Below are positions 42,935-51,700 of a stretch of DNA of 64,000 nt, piece after piece. Location: contig OW203989.1 in assembly GCA_934047225.1 (NCBI GenBank), positions 3,819,977 through 3,883,976 of the forward strand. Direction: 5' to 3'. The DNA comes from Ypsolopha sequella. Taxonomy: Eukaryota; Arthropoda; Insecta; Lepidoptera; Ypsolophidae. The notes under the pieces are model-generated. The model saw only the letters and a program-made list of their open reading frames with translations. It was not told where the DNA came from and made no database searches. Position 1 is the first letter of the stretch. Each line of letters starts with the position of its first letter. A program made the position numbers and the translations under genes.

Positions 42935-45821
42935 GTATTTAAGATACATTTCAATTTAATTTAAAATTATTATGAGACTATCGTCTGAGTTGAGGTCATT
43001 TATTGTATTTTTTTTGCAGGTTCCAGCTGAAGTCTTAGATCATTTGACGGCTAACAAACGTCTGTATAACATTATACTCGAGAATTATCCTTCGTTACTA
43101 GCTTTGAGAAGTAACTCGGAACAAAATCTTCCAGTAGAGCCAGCAGCAGAAGTTTCTAAACAAAAGCCAATCACCATGTCCATGAAATTAAAATTGAGTA
43201 AAAAGAAGAAGAAAGATTTTGAAAATAAACTCGACGTTGTAAGAGAAAAGCTTCTTCAGCCTATTCCTGAACATAAATCCGCTGTAATTCGCCCACAAAG
43301 AGCTGAACGTCAGGACTGGTTGACAAGGCAGTTTGGCACTGATCATCACTACTTGAGGGATCTGAGGGTTCACAGAAATTCGATAATGCATCGTGGAGCT
43401 ATGATGAACATTGCTAAATACAAGTTACGTGCATCTTCGTGCCCCGATATCTACAGAAATTCCATGTGGTCCGTCGAAGATGACCAGGAAAGAGTAAGTT
43501 ATTAATGTTATTATGTATTGTCTTGTCAAGTTCAAATTTCAGGTAAGAATTTATCAATAATTAATTGGTATTATATTTGTTTACAGACTTGGGGCAGAAA
43601 ATTTCTGGACATGATAAATGCAACATTTGATTTCAACATGTTTACCGAGTTTCATTTCTTGATGATGAATTTATCCACGTTAATACTTTTCATTTGGTTC
43701 ATTGTACCCTACTTCTATATTTCAAACTTCATGACGATGAACGGATATTCTGAAACTCAGGGTGCTGTCATGCTGAGTATTTTCGGAGTCGCAACTATCA
43801 TTGGAATTGTGAGTATCTACGTATACCGCTCGTATAGCCTCATATTTCTTTTAAATTACCTACCAAACAAAATATTAAATCAAGTAGTCTGATTGAATTT
43901 TTCTAAATCAATTGATTGTAGGTAATCTGATATGATGTTGTAACAACATCCGAGTATAATTTTCATTTAATTTCCAGGTGGGACTTGGCTGGGCTGGTGA
44001 TCAACCTTGGGTCCACATAATGAAGACTTACGGTTTTTGTTTGATCATTTGTGGATTCGCAATGATAATGTTCCCGATTATAATAAAGGCTACCGATGCT
44101 GAAGCAACATTTAGTTTCTATCTCCTTGCTGCCAATTCTTTGATATTTGGATTGACATTCTCAAGTTCATATTCTTATACTCCTAGTATTTTAGTGGAGC
44201 TGGTTGGATTAGACAAGTTTGCTATGTCTTATGGCTTGGTACTGCTGAGTCAAGGCCTTGGACATCTTATAGGGCCTCCTATTGCAGGTGTGTTGAAAAC
44301 ATATAATTCTAAAAACTTAAAATTTCTGTATTTTTTATATCATATTACCAAAAATGGATAAGTATTTTTATCTTTATGTATCCCAACAAACCAGTTTCAT
44401 AAAAAGCAAATTAATAGACGTACGACACACAGTCGTTTCACACGATTTTTACGTCTATGACAACGTAACAAGAACTGCCATTGGATATAAGTATTATAAG
44501 AAGGTTGATGTTTAAGAGGCTATGCGAATTTTATTTTTGTCACTGTCACTCCAAGTGAAAAATCGCGCAGTGCGAGAGGGGCGGATTCAGGGCAAAAGGG
44601 AAAAAAGTTGGTTTAATATTTTTAATAAAAAAACTAAAGTAGCTAGCAAAATTTCAAATATCAAATCTCTAGATATTGTTGAAACACGCCTAATAAAATA
44701 TGTTTGAGTTCTGTATATGGTTCCTATTCGTCAAACGAGGAGAAAAAGTGTGTTTGAAGACCTCATTTCAACAATTATTTCTATCGAGGAAAATTTATCC
44801 AAACATGTTTACCAATTTCAAAACCCTAGATTATACAGAGTGGAAAAAATTCAAGGGCCCTGGAGGGGAACTACCTTAAATCCTTTAGTTAGCTCATTTT
44901 ACTGAAAGGAAACATTCCTTTATTTTTTTTAAGAAACAAAACTGCATTCAAAGATCTTCTAAAATTCGCTTGTCTTACCCGGGAATCGAACCAACTAAAA
45001 ATAAAAAAATAAACCCTCACTATTTTATTACACGAATCGGTAGGATTATTTGTTCAGGATAAAATTTGTCTAATAAACATTTGGTCTGACACTCATCAGT
45101 TGTATGAGATACACATGAAATGGAATATTTATTACAAGTTCTTTATTAACAATACCTATTGTTAATTATGTTAATTATAATAATAGGTATTGTTAATAAA
45201 TAACTTGTAATACATATTCAATTTTCAATTTCATGGGTATTTCGTACAACAGATGAGTGTAAGACTAAATGTTTATTAGACAATTTTTATCCTGAACAAT
45301 AATCATAACAATTCGTATAGTAAAATAGTGAGGGTTTATTTTTTTAATTTTTAGTTGGTTCAATTCCCGGGTGAGAAAAGCGAATTTGAGAAGATCGTTG
45401 AACGCAATTTTTTTTCTTTTAAAAAATAAAGGAATGTTTTATTTTAGTAAAATGAGCTAATTAAAGGATTTAAGGTAGTTCCCCTCCAGGGCCCTATACA
45501 TATACCAGAAATTTATTAAAATTTTCCGTGTATTTCATGAAATACACAGAAAAGAAACACCCGTATTTTTTTCGCATATCGCCTATTTATAAAAAGGATC
45601 TAAGTGTTAATCCAACTTTTCTTCCTTCAGGATCCCTCAAGGACCACACTGGCACATGGGATGCAGCATTTTACGTCGCAGGGATATGGGTCATCGTGTC
45701 TGGTGTTCTGATCTTTATAATACCCTACACAAAGAACTTCAGGATTTTCGGCGATGCGCCCCTATGCAAGGATGTTCAATCTGATCCAGACCCTGGAGTC
45801 AGGATTATAATAGCTCATTGA
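41639..45821 (+). CDS. Monocarboxylate transporter-like protein (SLC16/MCT family), 5 coding exons
   Basis: Predicted 830-residue MFS transporter of the plasma or an internal membrane. Coding exons are 41639-42934, 43020-43493, 43587-43808, 43978-44287 and 45631-45821, all with GT-AG borders and consistent phase. An acidic/Ser-rich cytosolic N-terminus (1-140) leads into the MCT signature PDGGWGWVV (146-154) in TM1. DRYGCRKM lies between TM2 and TM3, and YGLIAGLGMGLLY then YWFDKRRNLAVG mark TM4-TM5. TM1-6 end near residue 330. A roughly 260-residue Lys/Ser-rich loop follows, much longer than in vertebrate MCTs, and TM7-12 start at about 591. In TM8 the Asp and Arg used by MCT1 for proton-lactate coupling align with Thr660 and Ile664, so substrate and coupling may differ. 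The start is the first ATG of the long frame. The substrate cannot be named. Confidence 0.93.
43020..43493 (+). CDS. Transporter exon 2 (central loop)
   Basis: 158 codons, phase 0 at both ends, preceded by ttttttgcag and followed by gtaagt. Entirely hydrophilic, with a Lys run (KLSKKKKKDFENK) and many Arg/His. It is the cytosolic loop between TM6 and TM7. Confidence 0.9.
43587..43808 (+). CDS. Transporter exon 3 (TM7-8)
   Basis: 74 codons, phase 0 to 0, with tttgtttacag before and gtgagt after. Encodes FLDMINATFDFNMFTEF, then hydrophobic TM7 and TM8 ending SIFGVATIIGI. Confidence 0.92.
43978..44287 (+). CDS. Transporter exon 4 (TM8-11)
   Basis: 310 bases, phase 0 to 1, with aatttccag before and gtgtgt after. 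Reads VGLGWAGDQPWVHIM, and near its end MSYGLVLLSQGLGHLIGPP, a conserved TM10-11 segment of the family. Confidence 0.92.
44512..44810 (+). repeat. Family B element in transporter intron 4
   Basis: Matches 34843-35130 and 2441-2600 (gcgcagtgcgaga, gagaaaaagtgtgtttgaag). Its left end has TTAAGAGGC. The short open frames here are not transporter exons. Confidence 0.55.
44854..45495. repeat. Large inverted repeat in transporter intron 4
   Basis: Left arm 44854-45160 and right arm 45182-45495 are near-complementary over more than 300 bp with a 21-bp center. Landmarks are agggccctggagggg / cccctccagggccct outside and aatacctatt / aataggtatt inside. It is transcribed with the gene and could fold into a long hairpin in the pre-mRNA. 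Confidence 0.9.
45631..45821 (+). CDS. Transporter exon 5 (TM12 and C-terminus)
   Basis: 191 bases, phase 1 to the TGA stop. The acceptor is tcttccttcag. Encodes GSLKDHTGTWDAAFYVAG, a conserved MCT segment, then the last membrane helix and a short cytosolic tail. Confidence 0.92.
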
Positions 45822-46640
45822 ATAATGGATTTTGCTATCGATAACTTTTAATGTTTTTACAGTAATTTTGATTATTTATGCAACTTTTATGGAAGTACTA
45901 TTTACATACAATATTATTGTATTTGGAATGAATATATGTATAAGCTTATATAGTATAACAATAATTGAGAGTGAATTTAACGAGCGTGACAAAGGTTTTA
46001 CAGATAAAAGATTTTTCGATGTGATAGATTAGACTAACAAAACTATGTACGAATTTCTTTTTGATGTAAGTAAATGATTTTTAGATATTCTATTAGGAAT
46101 AAGGGCCCAACTTTTGCCTGTAATGCTTTTTACTTGTGTATTTGTGACACACTTTTTAGTTTAACTTGGATTTATTTTGAGCACTTACCACATTTTGAGT
46201 ACCTATTTTTTTTTACTAACCGCAATTTAATATTATGCGGTATCATGTTTTTTTATTATGTATTTGTTTGATGCTTTTTGCACATAGAAATGTTCAAATG
46301 CTTGGTACTTATTGTATTTGGTTGATCTGGAAAAGAGATTTGTTAGTGGTACGTAAAATCGAGAAGATTATTTGGAGTTTATTTTGTGATTTTTTAAAAT
46401 AAAATTTTGGACCTTCTAATTCTAATTACTTGCCATTTTGATAGACCGAAATATACTTAGATACTTAGGTATTTGAAAGTTACTTGTACTCCTACCTATT
46501 AAGAAGAATTTATTTTTATAGAAGGAAAAGTATTTTAGAATTAAGACTTGAAACTACTTATTACGTAAATATAATTAATGTTTGGTATTTAGTTAGATTT
46601 AAAAATGAAATAAATGTTTGACATTTTCCAAGATTTGTTT
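45822..46640 (+). other. Transporter 3' untranslated region with poly(A) signals
   Basis: AATAAA occurs at 46398-46403 and 46609-46614. The second is followed by a T-rich stretch (tgtttgacattttcc) and is the likelier cleavage signal. Confidence 0.5.
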
Positions 46641-47111
46641 ATTGTAATCACCATCTCCAAAGATCACAATACTCTCACTTATATATAATTTAGGCAATAA
46701 TGCATATGAAGAAGTTGATTATAAAGGGAGCTAAGATGAAGTTGCGGAAGCCGAAAACTGGCGATAGTACTCGCACACACGAACAACTTTCCGTAAAAAA
46801 AAATCGAGAATTAAAAAAAAATGATTTTTAACAATATGCAACTCTTCTACGTACCTAATATATTTAATTTCTAACAGAAAACAAATCAAAGTCCCAAAAA
46901 AATTATACTGGGTATTTAGATACATTAAATACAATTTAATATTTCATATTGGCTTTACAAAATGTACATATTTCTCTTGCATTCCCTTTTTTATATATAT
47001 TTTCAAACTATTACAATATGTTTATAGACAAAAATGTTCTTAGAACGGTGCACACATTATAGAGGGATATGGAACGGTGTACACGGCTCTTTGTCAGTCA
47101 ACGCTGACTAA
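46641..47111. other. Intergenic; one terminal-repeat fragment
   Basis: 46733-46815 (agatgaagttgcggaagc, gatagtactcgcac) matches the ends of the element at 49315-50048. No gene is seen. Confidence 0.5.
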
Positions 47112-47209
47112 CCCTGCGTTCCGAAATAGAATTATATCGCTAAAATCGATTACGAAAGTATGAAGTGAATGGCTTATGATCCATTGTAATTCTATTACGG
47201 ACCGCAGGG
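47112..47209 (+). mobile_element. Family D 98-bp palindromic MITE
   Basis: CCCTGCGTTCCGAAATAG to ACGGACCGCAGGG. The flanks extend the palindrome (CTAA / TTAG). It is followed after 5 bases by an inverted copy. Confidence 0.85.
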
Positions 47210-47214
47210 TTAGT

Positions 47215-47313
47215 TCCTGCGATCCGAAATAGAATTACAATGGATAATAAGCCATTCACTTCATACTTTCGTAATCGATTTTAGCGATGTAATTCTATTT
47301 CGGACCGCAGGGA
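47215..47313 (-). mobile_element. Family D 98-bp palindromic MITE, inverted
   Basis: Same element as 47112-47209 in the opposite orientation (tgcgatccgaaatagaat ... ttcggaccgcaggga). Confidence 0.85.
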
Positions 47314-48133
47314 TTGTATCTCATGCTGGGGTGGCGCTGCAAAAACCAATTTGATCGAGCTGGAAATATCCCAACGCTCAATCTCGAAGGTGTTGTATAA
47401 AAAACGATATAGGTTCCCGACGCACGAGTTATACAGGAATGTAACGTTCTCTCAGTACGTCAACTGTTCATTTTTAAGGAAGTCTGCTCTGCCTACAGAA
47501 ATGCATTTAAAACACCTGAATTTCTCGATTCTCTAAAAAAGAGAGAACAAAGATACATGTTCCAATGATGCACACAACGTTTGCCCAACGGTTCGGACCT
47601 TTTCTTCGTCCTTTCTTGTTTAATAAAATTCTACAGAAATGTGATTTTCATCACTACAATAAGAGAAGCCAAGCGTAAAATATTTTTGTTTATCCATAAA
47701 TTAGATAACGATAGCACGGAAAATCTTTTGAAAACATCTAAATAAAGAAGTTTTCAACATAACTTAGAACCATTTTAATAAAATGATCTATATATTTATG
47801 TAGGATATCTTATATATACAATTTTTTACTTTTTATATATTTAATAAATAATAAGTAAAATATTTATATTGAGTGGTCTGTGGTCAAATTTCTAATTAAT
47901 TTAATTTAATTCTCTTTTACTAAAATATTTTTTTAAGATAATTGTTACTTACACTTATGGATCATTGATATCTGAAATAAATGGTTATAATACCATTAAC
48001 AGCTCCCCAAAATTATTTACATGTAAACCCATAGACTTATATTAGTGGGGCTAGCTTCAGAGGCGACTAAAAGATTGGCGCGCACTTATAGTGTGGCACT
48101 ATTAGCGTCATGCGGAACGCGGTGTATTATGAT
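47314..48133. other. Intergenic, nothing recognised
   Basis: AT-rich sequence between family D copies. The open frame at 47351-47536 has no similarity. Confidence 0.4.
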
Positions 48134-48231
48134 CCCTGCGTTCCGAAATAGAATTATATCGCTAAAATCGATTACGAAAGTATGAAGTGAATGGCTTATG
48201 ATCCATTGTAATTCTATTACGGACCGCAGGG
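48134..48231 (+). mobile_element. Family D 98-bp palindromic MITE
   Basis: Nearly identical to 47112-47209 and the same length. Confidence 0.85.
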
Positions 48232-48408
48232 ATTATTGCTCGCTCGCTCTTGTCAACCAAAAAAACATGATTCTTGACGTGATATGATTTTTATGCGTTT
48301 AAATGTATATTAAAAATTACAAACGCAATCACAGATGATAACTATTCCAATTTCTTGCCAAGAACGATAACGATTCGCCAGCAGGAACGAACCTACCTAT
48401 TCTCTTTG

Positions 48409-48506
48409 CCCTGCGTTCCGAAATAGAATTACAATGGCTCATAAGCCATTCACTTCATACTTTCGTAATCGATTTTAGCGATATAATTCTATTTCGGAAC
48501 GCAGGG
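48409..48506 (-). mobile_element. Family D 98-bp palindromic MITE at hexosaminidase 5' flank
   Basis: The same 98-bp element inverted. Its right edge abuts TCAGTG (48507-48512), an initiator-like motif about 230 bp before the hexosaminidase start codon, so it may lie in that gene's promoter. Confidence 0.8.
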
Positions 48507-48740
48507 TCAGTGTGTTGTGTTTGAGTCTTACAGTTTTTCCAAAACAAAACAATCTCTTTTTCGTGCCCCCCCGTAGCGATACTTCTGACTGACTGGACGA
48601 TTGATAGGTATTGGACTGGTCGGAGCCTCCGACTCGGAGTGTCGATAAAGGGGCGCGATATCCCTTTTTCTACACCCCAACCCTGATATTTTTTCATCAA
48701 ACAACTAAACATAAAATTGATGTGAGAAAAATAACCAAAA

Positions 48741-48748
48741 ATGGACCG
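48741..48748 (+). CDS. HEXD: HEXD exon 1 (8-base coding part)
   Basis: ATG GAC CG followed by the donor gtaagc. Joined to exon 2 it gives M-D-R-I-V-H-L-D, the expected N-terminus. The exon presumably extends upstream as 5' untranslated sequence. Confidence 0.7.
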
Positions 48749-51700
48749 GTAAGCGATTAATTAATCTTGGAATAATAATAATTTCTGCAATAATGTTTAA
48801 ACCTCGTAAATAAGCTTCTTATTAAATGTATATATGATATTTTCTTATTTTCAGAATTGTTCATTTAGATATGAAGGGTGCTCCTTTAAAAATACCATAT
48901 CTGGAAAGAGTAAGTCAATTACTTACGTTATTAGTTTGATTATTAGGTTGGGGTGTAGAAAAGGGGGCACTATGGGAAAAAGACTTAGAAAAAGGGGGGT
49001 ATCGCGCCCCCTTATCGACACTCCGACCGATTATTATGTGCCAAATAACAAGTAACCTCAATAGCAGCCTGTATGCTAGATATTACTCTTGCTTGTCATT
49101 TGGTACTTATGGACACAGAGAGCAGTCTGGAGTTCTCTATCCTGAGAAACAATTTGGAACATTTGTTCTCCTTGTCTGTCGTTGTCTTTGTGGGTAGAGA
49201 AAGATCCAAGCCATTGCATAGACATTGCAGTGAATGGGGAATGCAGAACTCCAGACCACTTGCTGAATGTCTGATCTGGTATAGCATATAATAATAATAA
49301 TATACTGTGTGTTAAGATGAAGTTGCGGAAGCTGGAAACCCGTGATAGTACTCGTCCATACAAACAACTTTTACTATGGAAACAACCCACGAATTGTGAA
49401 ATACCAAAACCAAAAACCTGACCAAAATGTATCAGACAACAGTGGTGTGCATCAGTGGCGTGCACAGAACTTTTTGCTGGAAAAGCAAACACTTGGTCAA
49501 GAATAACAATAAAAAAAATATGAAAAAATTTAAATACCAATTGAAAAAAAAATTTTGTTTGACGCCAGGGTAAACAATGTCTACCCTAGAGTGAAAATTT
49601 CCTATACAAACTTTTTTTTTTCAAAGAGATATTTAAATTTTTTCATATTTTTTTTATTGTTATTCTTGACCAATTGCTTGCTTTTCCAGCAAATAGTTCT
49701 GTGCACGCCACTGGTGTGCATACAAGTTTGACAATAAAAATATATGAAAAAAATTAAATAACACTTTGAAAAAAGAAAGTTTGTATGACGCCAGGGTGGC
49801 ACTGCCTTCCCTAGAGTGAACATTTTCATACAAACTTTTTTATTCAAAGTGTTCTTTAAATTTTTTCATACCTATATTTTTTATTGTCAAACTTGGCCTT
49901 CTGATTGCTTTTCCGGAAAAAAGTTGTATTCACATTGCACACCACTGCCAGACAACTATACTTTTTTCTCGATTTCTCAATTGTTTTTACGAAAACTTGT
50001 TTGTATGGAGTACTACCACCAGTTTCCGGCTTCTGCACACTTCATCTTGAAAGCCTGTATACATTTTTTATTTTAATTCAAGGTGATACTAGCAGCCAAG
50101 TCATGGGGTGCCACTGGGATCCTGTTGGAATGGGAAGACACCTTCCCATTTATTCGAGAACTGACAGACCTTGGCAGCCAGGGTGTGGGCAGTGGGGATG
50201 AGATGTACTCATTAGAAGAAGTCAAATACATCCTTCAGTTTATAAAAGAGAATGGTTTAAAAGCCGTAAGTACTTAAAAAAAAATTGCAACTGTATTTTA
50301 TCAGAAGGATTTTCCGATAGTGGTATTGTGTTAAAGACCTCAAAAATAAAAACATGTTTATGTTTCCACAGCACCCTATTGTTGATCAAATCCATTAATA
50401 GCTATCTTTATAATGTAGGTATGTATTCTTAGACATCAGCCCAGCAAATTGCAACAAAGTAAAATGTCCATCAAACCACAAACTGTTGGCTGGAGTCAGT
50501 AACTATAGCCTGTCCTTTTCTATTCCAGATCCAACTAATACAGACTATCGGTCACATGGAGTATGTCCTCAAGCACCCAGCGTTCCGAGAGCTCCGTGAG
50601 CAGCCCCGCTCTCCAGCTGTGCTGTGCCCGTCGAAGGAGATGTCTCAGCAGCTAGTGCGGATGATGCTTGACCAGATATTAGAGGTTCAGCCCGATGCAC
50701 AGTACTTGCATGTTGGGGCTGATGAAGTAGGTACCGTCTTTTTGTTGCTATTCCATATAAATCTATCTCATAGGATACACAACCATCCTCTGTTGTGAAC
50801 ATGAACTTTTTTGCTGTAAGCAATAAAAAAACTTGTACTAGTTCCACAGTATTTATTCGTCCTCCTTAGCTACAGGTTTCGTTTAATCATCTTCAGGCAC
50901 CAGTTCTTATGCTTCATCTTCATTTGTGATAAATTTACCTAGCTATTATTGAGAAATCATACACTGTTCAATCAGCAAAACCATCTGTGAATATTCCATT
51001 TGTGAACCCGATATTCAGATTTTATTATCTGTGTCTGTGGTCTTAGGGTTTAAATAAATCTAGTAATGCACATTTGTGTTGAGGCTGTTGTTTAATACTT
51101 GTGCCCTTTACGGCAACATCGTCACGATATGAATCCCCGAGCAGGTGTCTGAGGTGTTCCCAAGTGTGAAAGGCAAGTCACAGTCCACACTTGGTACTTT
51201 TCTCTGGCGATCACTACATCCCAATAATTCTGACATATCTGTAAAAGAAAAAGAATGCCAAATTTTTCGAAATCATCCAGTATAGACATATAAGGCAGTA
51301 TTAAAACCGACAATTTCAATTCCAGGTTTGGCACCAAGCAGTCTGCCCGGACTGCAAGAAAATAGCATCGGAAAGTAAATACAACAATGCTGACTTGTTC
51401 CTTAAGCATGTTCGGGATCTAGCATTCTATGTTAAACAGAAGAGGCCGCAGTTGAATGTCTTGATATGGGATGACATGCTGAGGAATATGAGTGTGGAAG
51501 CTATGAGGGGTAGGTATAATTTAATTTGCTTTTAAGAGTTCCGTTGTCGCAGACTGAAATGAAGAGTATCTTTTTCATGTAGTAGAAATACGTACAATAA
51601 ATAGACTGAAAAAAAAAAAACCTATGCAATAATATTATAGGTACATCATACATAATTTTATCTTCTCCCATACTGCAATAAAGTAATTGCAACATGAAAA

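Larger units (their letters stand above)
48612..49030. repeat. Inverted repeat flanking hexosaminidase exons 1-2
   Basis: 48626-48682 (gtcgataaaggggcgcga, tttctacaccccaacc) faces its complement at 48944-49026 (ggttggggtgtagaaaa, tcgcgcccccttatcgac). Each arm has a private insertion of 14-28 bases. The first two coding exons lie between the arms. Confidence 0.75.
49315..50048. mobile_element. HEXD: MITE in HEXD intron 2 carrying nested hAT MITEs
   Basis: The left end (aagatgaagttgcggaag, 49315) and right end (gcttctgcacacttcatctt, to 50048) are inverted repeats, extending through the diverged gatagtactcg / gagtactac. A fragment of the same ends is at 46733. The interior is interrupted by the element at 49440-49947. 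Confidence 0.65.

Noticed and set aside
42532..42954. 140-codon antisense open frame in transporter exon 1
   Set aside because: Lies entirely opposite a well-supported coding exon with no similarity of its own.
49076..49540. 154-codon minus-strand open frame in HEXD intron 2
   Set aside because: Runs through MITE sequence; no similarity, and lies in an intron on the opposite strand.
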